A DNA stretch of 64,000 bases. Source: Actinacidiphila rubida. GTDB lineage: Bacteria; Actinomycetota; Actinomycetes; Streptomycetales; Streptomycetaceae. How positions within the stretch are numbered: position 1 is the stretch's first letter; each line of letters begins with the position of its first letter. The notes under the pieces were generated by a model. The model was not told the DNA's origin. It searched no databases and worked only from the letters and a program-made list of their open reading frames with translations. The translations under genes and the position numbers were made by a program. Below are positions 8,020 to 17,063 of this stretch, in pieces. The stretch lies in contig NZ_FODD01000013.1 of the NCBI RefSeq assembly GCF_900110255.1, positions 1 to 64,000 on the forward strand, given 5' to 3'.

Positions 8020-9324
8020 TCACGCGGGCGGCGGCGTACGCGGCAGGCGCAATGCGAGGAGCGCGACGTCGTCGTGGGAGTCCGCGGCCAGGCTCTCCAG
8101 GAGCTCGTCGCACATCCTGTCCACGCCGTAGCGGCTGAGGGCCGCGGCGCGCTGACGCAGCCGGGTCAGCCCGTGGTCCAGGCTCTCGCCGCGGCGCTCG
8201 ACCAGCCCGTCGGTGTAGAGCAGCAGGGTGGACCGGGCCGGCAGGTCGGTCTCGGCACCCTCACGCTCGTCGTCCGCGTCGACGCCCAGCATCATGCCGT
8301 GACCGCCCTGCAGGTAGCGGGTCTCCCCGTCGAACGTGACGAGCAGCGGCGGGGGATGGCCCGCCGCCGACCAGATCAGCCGGTACGGTCCGCCCACCGG
8401 CCCCTTGACCAGCGCGTACACGCAGGTCGCGGTTCGCAGGCCGTAGAGGACGGTGATGGCCAGGTCGAGGCGCCGCAGGATCCGGGCCGGCGGTTCCATC
8501 CGGTCGCAGGCGATCCCCCGCAGCATGTTCCGGACCTGCGCCATCGTCACGGTCGCCTGCAGGTCATGGCCTGTGATGTCGCCGATGATCAGCGCGGTGT
8601 CGCCGTCCGGCAGCACGAAGCAGTCGTACCAGTCGCCGCCGACCTGCGCGGTGTCGGCCGCGGGGACGTAGCGGGCGGTGATCTGCAGCCCCTCCACCAA
8701 GGGCAGGTCGGGCAGCAGGGAGCGCTGGAGGCGCTCGGCGATGTGCTGCGTCTCCGCGTGCAGGCGACCGTTGTCCACGGCGAGGGCGATCCGGTGCGCC
8801 AGGTCCTCGACGAGGGCCAGGTCCGGCTCCTCCAGCGGGGGGCGGTCGGCCCCGCGGACCGCGGTCAGCGCGCCCAGCACCCGGCCGCGGACCCGCAACG
8901 GTGCCACGATCAGCGTGTGGCCGCCCAGCTGCTCGAACAGCTTCAGGTTCACGGCGTGGAACGAATCGGCGGCCTCCTCCACCCGGGGGACGTCGGCCTC
9001 CGTCAGCAGCGCGGTACCGGCGCCGCGCAGGACACGCGACAGGGGGCCGGTCGGCTCGACCGGCAGCGGCGGCATCGTGCCGGCCAGGTCGGACACGTCC
9101 ACCTCGGGATCGCGGTGGACGACGCAGACCCGCTCGACCCGGCCGTCCGGGTCCATCAGGTCCGCGACACACCAGTCGGCCAGCGCCGGTACGAGCACGC
9201 GGCTCACCCGCTGCAGCCCCTCGACCGCGTCCAGCGTGCTCGACAGCACCACCGCGGCCTCGTTCAGCAGCGTCAGCCGCCTCAGCGCAGCCTGAACGGC
9301 GACGTCGGCCTCGCCGCGATCCAC
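8020..9324 (-). CDS. GAF-domain SpoIIE/RsbU-type serine phosphatase
   Basis: The 434-residue product starts at GTG after GGGAGGTGGTCTG. Residues about 15-195 form a GAF sensor (LTLLNEAAVVLSSTLD, ALADWCVADLMD, AVDNGRLHAET). Residues 205-430 are the PP2C/SpoIIE domain with metal-binding motifs TAQVGGDWYDCF and IIGDITGHD, plus YTDGLVERRGE and SHDDVALLAL. There is no HATPase domain, unlike the two paralogues at 36604 and 50858. Such proteins dephosphorylate anti-sigma-factor antagonists (SpoIIAA/RsbV type) in response to a signal at the GAF domain. Its partners are not encoded beside it. Confidence 0.88.
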   Translation of the reverse strand: MDRGEADVAVQAALRRLTLLNEAAVVLSSTLDAVEGLQRVSRVLVPALADWCVADLMDPDGRVERVCVVHRDPEVDVSDLAGTMPPLPVEPTGPLSRVLRGAGTALLTEADVPRVEEAADSFHAVNLKLFEQLGGHTLIVAPLRVRGRVLGALTAVRGADRPPLEEPDLALVEDLAHRIALAVDNGRLHAETQHIAERLQRSLLPDLPLVEGLQITARYVPAADTAQVGGDWYDCFVLPDGDTALIIGDITGHDLQATVTMAQVRNMLRGIACDRMEPPARILRRLDLAITVLYGLRTATCVYALVKGPVGGPYRLIWSAAGHPPPLLVTFDGETRYLQGGHGMMLGVDADDEREGAETDLPARSTLLLYTDGLVERRGESLDHGLTRLRQRAAALSRYGVDRMCDELLESLAADSHDDVALLALRLPRTPPPA

Positions 9325-9662
9325 CAGACCACCTCCCACCACCGGCCCGTCGCGCCCCGTTCCGCCACGCACCGGCCGAGGGCGCACCGGACACCCAGGA
9401 GCAGCGGGACTCAGACCCTCCCCACCACCTTTGCACTGTTCAGCCCCTCCGGCGCGACCACACCCCGCCGCGCCCGCCCCCTGCCGGACCTCACCCCCCG
9501 CCCCCCGTACCCGCACGCCATCGGTTCGCCCCCACCCCACGATCCCAACCGCCCCCAGCCCCCGCTCCCCTGGCGCCCGAACCCGCCAAGTCCGCCGTCG
9601 CGCCGTCGGCTTGGGGGTCAGGGTGTGGCGATGGTGTCAGAGGGGTGTGCCAGAGTCTGCGC
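9325..9662. other. Intergenic region, C-rich, no gene seen
   Basis: This is the divergent promoter region of the SpoIIE gene and the DUF6891-like gene. It is strongly C-rich on the plus strand (runs such as CCCCCGCCCCCC). Open frames here are low-complexity Pro/Arg strings without start signals, and no convincing operator was found. Confidence 0.5.
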
Positions 9663-10580
9663 ATGCTCGAGATCGTGGTGGAGACGGAGAACCGGGAGCG
9701 GCACGTCCGCGTGTCCGGTGAAGTGCTGGCCGGGCTGGTGCAGCGGATCGGTGGCGACCATGACCGGTTCCTGGTGCTCCAGCGGATCCCGGACCTGCCC
9801 CACGTGTTCGCCCAGGTCTGGCATGTGGCCGGCGGTGACTACACGCTGGAGTACCGCGACGGCGACCCGGGCCGCCACTTCCAGGCAACGGCCGACGGAC
9901 CCGCTGCTGTGATCGCGGCCCTCTCCCGCTGGGCCGGGGCGGAGACGAGCTGGCACGCGGGCATGGACTGGTCGCTGATGGACATGGACCCCGCTCCCGA
10001 GGTGCCTCCGCTGGACCTCGATGCGACCGAACGCGAGGAGTTGGAGCAGCGGGTCCGCGAAGTGCTGGTCGGCGGTTACGCCTCTCGCGCCGAGCTGACG
10101 GAGATCGCCGAGGAATATCTGGTCACCAAGGACCGCCGGCCCGTCTCGCGCGAGCAGGCGGGAGCCCTGGCCGACAGGTTGTGGCTGGCGCGGGTGGCGG
10201 AACAGGCCACGTGGCAGGGCGAGACCGACCCCGAACGGCTCACGCGCGCGTTCAGTGCCCTGAGCGTGTCCGGTATCACGGCTCGGGAGAACTTCGCGTG
10301 CTGCCGCAGCTGCGGTCAGTCCGAGATCGGCGGCGAGTCCGAGCCGGGCGCCCGTGGCTTCGTCTACTTCCACACCCAGTGCACGGACTCCGCCGCGGCC
10401 GGCCACGGGCTGACGCTGCTCTACGGGGGCTTCGACGGATCGTCGGAGACCACCCTGGCCGTCGGGCACGAGGTCGTGACCGCCCTCGAAGCGGCCGGCC
10501 TCCGTACCGAATGGGATCGGGACCCGTCCAGCGCCATCAACGTCACCCCGCTCGACTGGCGCCGCCGCCTCGTCGGCTAG
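9663..10580 (+). CDS. DUF6891-like cytoplasmic protein
   Basis: The 305-residue product begins MLEIVVETENRERHVRVSGE. Its first ~100 residues look like a small alpha/beta domain (FAQVWHVAGGDYTLEYRDG) and a glutamate-rich helical linker follows. The C-terminal third has the conserved block ENFACCRSCG, RGFVYFHTQCTDSA and LLYGGF, ending SAINVTPLDWRRRLVG, which I associate with DUF6891. The CCxxC cluster could bind metal or simply be structural. The role is unknown. No good Shine-Dalgarno precedes the ATG. It is divergent from the SpoIIE gene and convergent with the GH2 gene. Confidence 0.7.
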   Translation: MLEIVVETENRERHVRVSGEVLAGLVQRIGGDHDRFLVLQRIPDLPHVFAQVWHVAGGDYTLEYRDGDPGRHFQATADGPAAVIAALSRWAGAETSWHAGMDWSLMDMDPAPEVPPLDLDATEREELEQRVREVLVGGYASRAELTEIAEEYLVTKDRRPVSREQAGALADRLWLARVAEQATWQGETDPERLTRAFSALSVSGITARENFACCRSCGQSEIGGESEPGARGFVYFHTQCTDSAAAGHGLTLLYGGFDGSSETTLAVGHEVVTALEAAGLRTEWDRDPSSAINVTPLDWRRRLVG

Positions 10581-10656
10581 CCCGGAAACGACCCGGCCCG
10601 TGCGCCCCGGCCTCCCCGCCGGTGGGCGGAGGGCCGGGGTCAGGCGGGTCGGCGGG

Positions 10657-13600
10657 TCAGTGGGGGGTGCGGTCGGAGGTGGGGGGCTGGGCGTAGGGCT
10701 GGGCGGTGACCTCCAGGTCGGCGGGGTCCGGGGCGGCGGATCGGGGGCAGGAGATGGTGACCGTGCGCTGCTCGCCGGGGAACAGCCAGAGGTAGTTCTC
10801 GGAGTACTCGGCCGGCAGGACACGGCGCCCGGCGTGGTGGCCGCGCAGCGACAGGCGCACCATCGGCGCGACGGAGGTGCCGGCGTTGCGGACGGTGACG
10901 GTGACCGTCAGGCGGTCGGCCCCGGTGGTGACGCGGCCACGCGTCACGCGCACCGCCGCCCCGGAGAGGCTGTTGAGCGCCTTGAGGTCGGCGGGCTGGT
11001 CGACCTGCCAGTACGTGTTCTCCGACAGCGGCGAACCGTCCGCACCGGTCAGCCGGAGACGGACCAGCCGGACCGAACCGCTCGCGCCGGCCGCCGCGAC
11101 CGTGAACGCCGGAGCCGTCGCGGACGCGGCGATGTCGACGCTCTGACGCTGCGGCGCCGCCAGCCTGCGGCCAGACAGGTCCAGCACCTCGGCGGTGACG
11201 ACCGCGCCCTTCACCGCGTCCGCGGTGTGGTTGACGGCCAGCACGTCCCAACTGCGCGGATCCGCCTGCACGTGATGCGCCTCGCACCCGCTGCGAGCCC
11301 CGTAGTAGCTGCCGTTGACGTCGAGGTCGTAGTCGTAGGTCTGCCAGACGGTGCTGTGCCATGCGGGGTTGGACATCCACAGCAGCAGACCGCTGGCGTC
11401 CTTCCAGAGGTTGGCGTTCCACGCCTCGAACATGGCGCGCATGGACTCGTAGTTGACGAACTGGGCCTTGGCGGCGAAGTCCTCCAGCGACGAGGACTCC
11501 CCCAGCCGCTCGTCGATGGCCGCCTTGTAGTTCTGCGGGTACTGGTTCCCCTTGGTCGACCAGTCGTGGTAGTTCCACACAGTGCTGATCGGCCAGCCGT
11601 CCTCGTCGCCGACGAGGTTCTGCATGCTCTCGGCGACCGACACCGTCGGGATGCCGATCTCCGTGTGGAAGCCGAACGTGCCGGCCCCGTACGTCTGCGC
11701 GGAGTAGTACTGCTTCGGGTCGATCCACGCGTACGGCCCGCCGCCGCCGACCACGCCGGCCGCGGAGTTGCTGACGTAGCGGACACCCGGGTGCTCGGCA
11801 GCGACCGCGTTCGCCGTGCCCTGGTCGATCTCCCCGGACGGCGTGCCCTCGTTGGCACCGCACCAGACGGCGATGCACGGGTGCGAGCGGTAGCGGAGGA
11901 TCGTGTCCCGCACCTGATCCAGGTACAGCGCGTGGTTCGGCGGGTCCAGGAACCACGCGTTCCAGAAGTCGTTCCACACCAGCAGCCCGTTCTCGTCGCA
12001 ACGGGCGAAGAACTCCTCGCGGTTGCTGCTGCCGATCCAGTTGCGGATCATCGTGAAGTTCATGTCGCGGTGCATGCCGACGACCGCCTCCATGCGGCCG
12101 CCACCCATGCGGCGCAGCAGCTCGTCCCAACCCCAGTTCCCGCCACGGCACATGACCCTCACGCCGTTGACGCTGATCTGCAGCTGGTGCGGCCGGTTGT
12201 CGACGGCGAGCGCGTCCGTCCAGGTACTGCCGTCGTCGGAGACCTGCACGGTGAACGTCAGCGCGTACGCCGTCTCCCACACCAGCGTGAGCCGGTCGAA
12301 GGACCGCGACTGGCCCAGGTCGACCTGGATCCACTGGTTGTCGGTGTAGTTCGACGACCAGCGGGTCTGCGGGTCGCCGTCGACCGCGTTGCCGGGCGTG
12401 TCGGAGCCGTTGTCGTTGGACGACGCGGTGGCCGCGCCGTGCAGGGCGAAGTCGGTGCCCGGATCGGCGCTGTCGACGACCGACAGCGTCCACAGCGAGA
12501 TGCCGAAGCCGGTGGCGCGCTTGCCGCCCTGGATGCGGACGTAACGGGCCTGCTGCGCCGGGATGTCCACGGTCTGCTCGACGTGGTTGGCACCGGGCTC
12601 GAAGGTGATCGGGTTCTCCGACGCGTACGCCATCTCCCGCAGGCCGACACGCACCGTCCGGCTGTCGCTCGTGGTGCCGCCGACAGCGGCGGACACCTGG
12701 AGGTCGTGCAGCGTCGGCTCACCGTAGCCGTTGGGCCACCACAGCTGCGGGTTCCTCAGGCGCAGCGCCGGGAAGTCGGCGGGCGCGAACACCGCGTCGA
12801 CGCTCTGCCCGGCGCCCACCTGCACGTCCTTGCGGACCCTGACACCGTTCAGCCGGGCCTCGACCGTCACCGTGCGGGCGGCCGCCGCGGCGTTGCGCAC
12901 CGGCACGGTGACCGTCACCTCGGCGATCGACCGGTCGGGCGAGCCGGGCAGCACGGTGTCCACCCGGACGTCCCCGAGAACGGCGTCCCCGGTCGCCCGC
13001 AGCCGCACATGGTTCCAGATGCCCATCACGCGGTCGCGCACGGCGGGCATCCAGTCCCACCCCGAAACGGCCAGCAGATTGGGGCTGTTGCGCATCATGA
13101 TGGCGGAGCCCGCGTCGGCGTACGAACTGCCGTCGGCCCCCTTGTCGCCCGGGTTGCCGGGGAACAGCATCGGGTCGATCCGCACGGCGAGCACGTGCTC
13201 GGCGCCGCCGGCCTTCGCGCCGGACAGCTGTGCCGTGACGTCGAGGGCGGCGCGGGCGGTCGGGTGCGCCAGATCGCCGGCCTTGGAACCGTCGAGCCAG
13301 ATCTCCGCCTGGTGGTTGATGCCGTCCAGCTCCAGCCACACACGGGTCCGGCCGTGGCCGCCGAAGCCGTCTGGCAGCCGGAACGTCCTGCGGTACCACC
13401 ACGAGTTACGGCTCAGCGCCTCGGGGACCTCCAGGTTGCCGAAGCCGCTCACCGGGTCGGGCAGGTGCCCCTCGGCGACCAGCGACGCCAGGATCGTGCC
13501 CGGCACCTCCGCGCGCAGCCAGCGCGACGTGTCCACGCCCGAGGCCGAGAGACGAGCGCCGTCCGTGCTGCCGGCGAACTCGTCGAGCGTCAGGTTCCAG

Positions 13601-14376
13601 CCGGACTCGACGGGCACGGTGCCGTCACCGGCGACCTGCAGCGGCGGCACCGGCCGGCCGCCACTGGTCCACTCCGTCCACCCCTCGGCGCCCGGCCGGT
13701 GGCCCAGCGCGGTCCCGATGACCTGGAACGAGTTCAGGCCGAGCGGGTTGGGGTTGGACAGTGCGGTGCCGACCATGCGGATCCACCGGGTGGTCACCGG
13801 TGTGTCGAGCACCACCTCCACCGAGCCGCCCGTGCCCGTCGTCCCCTCCTGGACCGGCGTCCAGCTCTTCCCGTCCTGCGACGCCTCGATCCTGAACGAC
13901 GTCGCGTAACTGGACAGCACCTCCCAACCGGTCGTGCCGTTGCGGGGGTTGACGTCGTCGGCCGGCTTGTACACGGCGTCGCCCTCGGCGGCCTCGAAGA
14001 CCAGCACGACGGACGTCACCCGGCACGGCCCCTGCAGGTCCACCGCGACCCATTGCGGCCCGTCGGTGTCCGCCGCCCGCCACCCGCTCCCCTTCGGCCC
14101 GGACTGCGCCATGCGGTCCGTGACGAAGCTGCCCGGTACGGGCCCGTACGCGGTGGACGAGACCGTCACCGGCCGGTAAAGCGCGAGGTCGCCCCCGGCG
14201 GATCCCCCGCCGGCCGGCCCGCCTCCCGCCGGCACCGGCGCGGCCGCGGCCGCCTGGTCGGCGAACACGCCCGCCAGGCTGACGCTCGCGAGCACGGCGG
14301 CGCCCGAACGCAGCATGCCGCGGCGCGAAAGGCCGCCGGACGCTCGGCGGTTGTCCTCGCTGGTGTCGTCGGACAT
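10657..14376 (-). CDS. Tat-secreted GH2 glycoside hydrolase (exo-beta-glucosaminidase/mannosidase type) with two F5/8-type modules
   Basis: The 1239-residue protein starts at the ATG after AAGGAGCCCTG. Residues 14-45 carry a twin-arginine signal (LSRRGMLRSGAAVLASVSLA). A first F5/8-type C (CBM32-like) module spans about 62-224. GH2 sandwich domains follow, then a second F5/8-like block at about 600-727 lies between the immunoglobulin-like domain and the barrel. The barrel opens with ISVNGVRVMCRGGNWGWDEL. E843 in VWCGANEGTPS is the likely acid/base and E906 in FHTEIGIPTVS the likely nucleophile. That pattern resembles exo-beta-D-glucosaminidases, with beta-mannosidase the main alternative. Two LacI-type operators lie upstream at 14429-14453, suggesting co-regulation with GH97 and GH92. 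Confidence 0.85.
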   Translation of the reverse strand: MSDDTSEDNRRASGGLSRRGMLRSGAAVLASVSLAGVFADQAAAAAPVPAGGGPAGGGSAGGDLALYRPVTVSSTAYGPVPGSFVTDRMAQSGPKGSGWRAADTDGPQWVAVDLQGPCRVTSVVLVFEAAEGDAVYKPADDVNPRNGTTGWEVLSSYATSFRIEASQDGKSWTPVQEGTTGTGGSVEVVLDTPVTTRWIRMVGTALSNPNPLGLNSFQVIGTALGHRPGAEGWTEWTSGGRPVPPLQVAGDGTVPVESGWNLTLDEFAGSTDGARLSASGVDTSRWLRAEVPGTILASLVAEGHLPDPVSGFGNLEVPEALSRNSWWYRRTFRLPDGFGGHGRTRVWLELDGINHQAEIWLDGSKAGDLAHPTARAALDVTAQLSGAKAGGAEHVLAVRIDPMLFPGNPGDKGADGSSYADAGSAIMMRNSPNLLAVSGWDWMPAVRDRVMGIWNHVRLRATGDAVLGDVRVDTVLPGSPDRSIAEVTVTVPVRNAAAAARTVTVEARLNGVRVRKDVQVGAGQSVDAVFAPADFPALRLRNPQLWWPNGYGEPTLHDLQVSAAVGGTTSDSRTVRVGLREMAYASENPITFEPGANHVEQTVDIPAQQARYVRIQGGKRATGFGISLWTLSVVDSADPGTDFALHGAATASSNDNGSDTPGNAVDGDPQTRWSSNYTDNQWIQVDLGQSRSFDRLTLVWETAYALTFTVQVSDDGSTWTDALAVDNRPHQLQISVNGVRVMCRGGNWGWDELLRRMGGGRMEAVVGMHRDMNFTMIRNWIGSSNREEFFARCDENGLLVWNDFWNAWFLDPPNHALYLDQVRDTILRYRSHPCIAVWCGANEGTPSGEIDQGTANAVAAEHPGVRYVSNSAAGVVGGGGPYAWIDPKQYYSAQTYGAGTFGFHTEIGIPTVSVAESMQNLVGDEDGWPISTVWNYHDWSTKGNQYPQNYKAAIDERLGESSSLEDFAAKAQFVNYESMRAMFEAWNANLWKDASGLLLWMSNPAWHSTVWQTYDYDLDVNGSYYGARSGCEAHHVQADPRSWDVLAVNHTADAVKGAVVTAEVLDLSGRRLAAPQRQSVDIAASATAPAFTVAAAGASGSVRLVRLRLTGADGSPLSENTYWQVDQPADLKALNSLSGAAVRVTRGRVTTGADRLTVTVTVRNAGTSVAPMVRLSLRGHHAGRRVLPAEYSENYLWLFPGEQRTVTISCPRSAAPDPADLEVTAQPYAQPPTSDRTPH

Positions 14377-14428
14377 CAGGGCTCCTTGGTCGTGATCAGC
14401 ACGGCGGATCGCTGGTGCGCGCAGAAAT

Positions 14429-14453
14429 GACAACGTTGACTGACAACGTTGTC
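14429..14453. promoter_or_regulatory. Tandem LacI-type operators upstream of GH2 gene
   Basis: Two 12-base palindromes stand 13 bases apart: GACAACGTTGAC at 14429 and the perfect GACAACGTTGTC at 14442. They end 53 bases before the GH2 start, a position suited to blocking RNA polymerase. The same sequence stands before GH92 (20200), and a one-mismatch form before GH97 (698). Confidence 0.75.
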
Positions 14454-14862
14454 TGACTGAGCGCGCACCATGCTGGTTCGCTCGCCGCTCGGCGTCAAGA
14501 GGTCTGCCCCGACGTCCGTTTCACCCCGTCCGCCGGTCCGTCTCCTCCGGACCCGGGTCCCGGCGCCGCCCCACATCTCGTCCACCTGCGCTCGCCGTTG
14601 TTCCGCGACGTCGCCAACCGGGCTCCCCGCGGAGGGCGTTGACGATGGCGTAGGCACGGGGATGGCGCCTGTGGCGGGTGTCGCCGCCCGCCTCAACTCA
14701 TGGGAGACGTGGCTGCTTTCGCGTGCGGACGCGGATGGGCGCGGGTGGACACGTGCGGGCGCGGGTGGACCGAGATGCGCGCCGCCCCGCACGGTTCGGC
14801 AACCGGGCAGTTCCGCGTGAGGGCGGGCGGCGCGGCGAGAGGGGAGTTCCCCGGGGCGGCGC
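14454..14862. other. Intergenic region, no gene seen
   Basis: This stretch separates the GH2 operators from the methyltransferase promoter. Open frames here are Arg/Pro-rich, without a ribosome site or a recognisable domain. No terminator or riboswitch was identified. Confidence 0.45.
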
Positions 14863-14868
14863 TACCGT
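14863..14868 (+). promoter_or_regulatory. Candidate -10 box for leaderless methyltransferase gene
   Basis: TACCGT ends 7 bases before the GTG at 14876, the spacing expected if transcription starts at the start codon. No Shine-Dalgarno sequence is present. Confidence 0.45.
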
Positions 14869-14875
14869 GTTGAGC

Positions 14876-15685
14876 GTGACGGGAATCGACGCCGACCGGC
14901 GATGGTCCGAGTCCATGCCGGTGGCCTACGAGCAGTATCTGGTGCCGGTGGTCTTCCGGCCGTTCGCCGAGGACCTGGCGGCCCGGGCGGCGACACTCCG
15001 CCCCGAGCGGATCCTCGAACTCGCGGCAGGAACAGGTGTGTTGACCTCGCACCTCCTCGCGGCGGCACCGTCGGCCGCGGTGACGGCCACCGATCTCAAC
15101 GAGGCCATGGTCGTGTTCGGGTCGGCCCGCGCCCCGGAAGCCGAATGGCGGCAGGCGAACGCGCAGCGGCTGCCGTTCCCGGACGGCAGCTTCGACCTGG
15201 TGGTCTGCCAGTTCGGCGTGATGTTCTTCCCGAACCGGGTCGCGACCTACGCGGAGATCCGCCGGGTGCTCGCTCCGGGGGGACGGTTCCTGTTCAACAC
15301 CTGGGGGCCGCTCAGCGCGCACTCTTTCGGAGCGGCCGTACAGGCCGGCCTTGAACGGGCCTTTCCCTCCGACCCGCCGCGGTTCCTCCCGGCGATCCCC
15401 CACGGCTACTCCGACCCCGCCCTCGTGACCGCCGACCTGGCCGCCGCCGGCTTCGCCGTCGAGGAGGACCGGGAACTCGCACTGGAGGGCCGGGCCGCGT
15501 CAACCGCCGACGTCGCCACCGGCTTCCTCACCGGCACTCCGGTGTCCGCCGCGATCCACGAACGCGGCGACAGCCCGGGCGTTCGGGCCACCGTCATCGA
15601 GGAGATGACCGCCCGCCTGGGCCCGGGCCCCGTCACCGCCCCGATGACGGCCTACGTCTTCCTCGCCGCGGCTACCCCTGCTTGA
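14876..15685 (+). CDS. Class I SAM-dependent methyltransferase
   Basis: The 269-residue product carries the SAM-binding motif ILELAAGTGVLTSHLL, an acidic strand end (VTATDLNEAM), AQRLPFPDGSFDLVVCQFGV and the post-motif region EIRRVLAPGGRFLFNTWG. This is the UbiE/COQ5-like small-molecule methyltransferase pattern. The GTG at 14876 is preferred because of a -10-like box at leaderless spacing; an in-frame GTG at 14867 is possible. No biosynthetic partner adjoins it, so the substrate is unknown. Confidence 0.82.
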   Translation: MTGIDADRRWSESMPVAYEQYLVPVVFRPFAEDLAARAATLRPERILELAAGTGVLTSHLLAAAPSAAVTATDLNEAMVVFGSARAPEAEWRQANAQRLPFPDGSFDLVVCQFGVMFFPNRVATYAEIRRVLAPGGRFLFNTWGPLSAHSFGAAVQAGLERAFPSDPPRFLPAIPHGYSDPALVTADLAAAGFAVEEDRELALEGRAASTADVATGFLTGTPVSAAIHERGDSPGVRATVIEEMTARLGPGPVTAPMTAYVFLAAATPA

Positions 15686-15954
15686 CGCCGGGGTCCAACC
15701 AGGCCTCGGCATGCACGGACCTCGATCGGGCCGGCCGGCCCGACGGTCCAGCCGGGCCGTGTCGGCCCCGGCCGACAGCCCTCCATGGGGCGGCTCGACA
15801 TTTCCGATCGTCCGTTCGGATCACAGGGCCTACCGCTGTCGTACGGATGTCGTCGGCCTGGCACAGACCCCACCGGGCCACGGACCGCCGGAGCCACTTC
15901 CGACGACCGATCTCCGCCCCTCCACCGCATAGGGCACAAAACAGTGCTGGAGTT

Positions 15955-16503
15955 CTAGACTTCAGGCTCGTTGATGACGAACCAGGACTGGTCGGGGTAT
16001 GGGCCGTACGGATAAATATTGATCGGGTCTACTATCGTGGAGGCTCCGGGAACAGACATGGCCCAGCCTTGCACGGTAGCCAAGTCTTCGGCCGTCGGGT
16101 TGTAAAGCCAGAGCTGCGTGTTCACATTCCCGTTCGCCGCATTCGTGCCGCAATACTGAAGCGTAAGCTGAGCGGTGCTTCCGGGCGCGTACGTCACACA
16201 CAAGGTGTTGTCTTGCTGAGGCTGAAAATAGAACCAACCCTGATGACTGTCCGAGGTTTCCTGATTCCAATACTGGTCCGGGTAGTACCCGCAATCGTAT
16301 TGGTTGACCAACGCTCCGGCTTTGATCTTGTCACCGGGCACGGACATGCAGAGGTTGGAGTGCTTGTTCCACACTGTAACCAGCTGGCGGGTCGAGGCAG
16401 AAGCGCTGGCCGTGCTTGTACAGAGCGCGACGGATGCCAGGAAGCCCACCGCGAGGACGTACCACCGGCGGTTCCTCATCCGTGGAGTGAGCGCTGTTGA
16501 CAT
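15955..16503 (-). CDS. Secreted ricin-type beta-trefoil lectin domain protein
   Basis: The 182-residue product starts at the ATG after GAAGGGATCTGT. Residues 1-37 are a signal peptide (WYVLAVGFLASVALCTSTAS). The mature part reads as a single beta-trefoil (RICIN) domain: VTVWNKHSNLCMSVPGDKIK, ALVNQYDCGYYPDQYW, TLCVTYAPGSTAQLTLQYCG and DPINIYPYGPYPDQSWF. QxW-like repeats and paired cysteines support the fold. No catalytic domain is attached, so it may act as a stand-alone glycan-binding protein. Its codons are visibly AT-richer (AAT, ATT, TTG, CAA) than those of its neighbours, which suggests recent transfer. Confidence 0.7.
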   Translation of the reverse strand: MSTALTPRMRNRRWYVLAVGFLASVALCTSTASASASTRQLVTVWNKHSNLCMSVPGDKIKAGALVNQYDCGYYPDQYWNQETSDSHQGWFYFQPQQDNTLCVTYAPGSTAQLTLQYCGTNAANGNVNTQLWLYNPTAEDLATVQGWAMSVPGASTIVDPINIYPYGPYPDQSWFVINEPEV

Positions 16504-17063
16504 ACAGATCCCTTCGCTGATGCGACTGCCAGATGCAGGCGCGGCGGATCGCCAGTTGCGCTTGAAGCCGAGCGAGAGGCCCTGACGCAGGGCAGGGAAA
16601 TCGTCCGCCGAAGCCCGACTGGAACGGTTGATCTCGACCTTGCATGACGTTCGGTCACGTCAACTGGCGGGCCGTTGAGCAAGATCGAGGCTAAGGGCTA
16701 CCGTCCTGGGTTCGGCCTTGATCCGTCCTAGAGCAGTCCATGTACCAGTAGCACCTCACGACGCCCCTACCCTCTGCTCGATGACGAGTACGCGGTGGGC
16801 TACCGTCTTTGACTCCCCCTCGGCCAAGTCGGCTTCCAATTTTTGGTAGGCGTGCGCGGTCGGGGATGTCCCAGATCAGGAGGGCGCGTTCGTGTGTGCC
16901 GCGGATGACCCGGGTGGTCTTGGCGATGTTGTGCGTGACGAGCAGCCGTAGCGCCAGAGCCGACCGATGGTGTTCGGACTTCCCAGGCGGCCCGTCGAAC
17001 ATCGCCGTGGTGACGCCGACGAGGTGCATGGCCGGCGCCTGTCGCTCGGTCGGCAACCGACGC
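16504..17063. other. Mostly non-coding gap with a possible gene remnant
   Basis: Between the lectin gene and peptidase E only the doubtful minus-strand frame at 16691-17030 shows coding-like third positions. The half near the lectin gene (16504-16690) has mixed composition and no supported gene. Confidence 0.4.
16691..17030 (-). pseudogene. Possible truncated gene remnant, family not recognised
   Basis: From an ATG at 17030 the minus strand reads MHLVGVTTAMFDGPPG, then ALALRLLVTHNIAKTTRV and RALLIWDIPDRAR with G/C-biased third positions down to about 16830. After that codon bias and protein-like composition fade (RTRHRAEGRGVVRCYW). A good first half followed by poor sequence suggests a 3'-degraded gene. 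I do not recognise the family, and it could also be a chance frame. It is directly downstream of peptidase E on the same strand. Confidence 0.3.

Noticed and set aside
10600..14430. Plus-strand open frame of about 1270 codons
   Set aside because: It is antisense to the GH2 gene and has no domain or ribosome site.
14376..14792. Minus-strand frame upstream of the GH2 gene as a regulator gene
   Set aside because: It runs through the operators, has no helix-turn-helix and no start signal, and is low in coding character.
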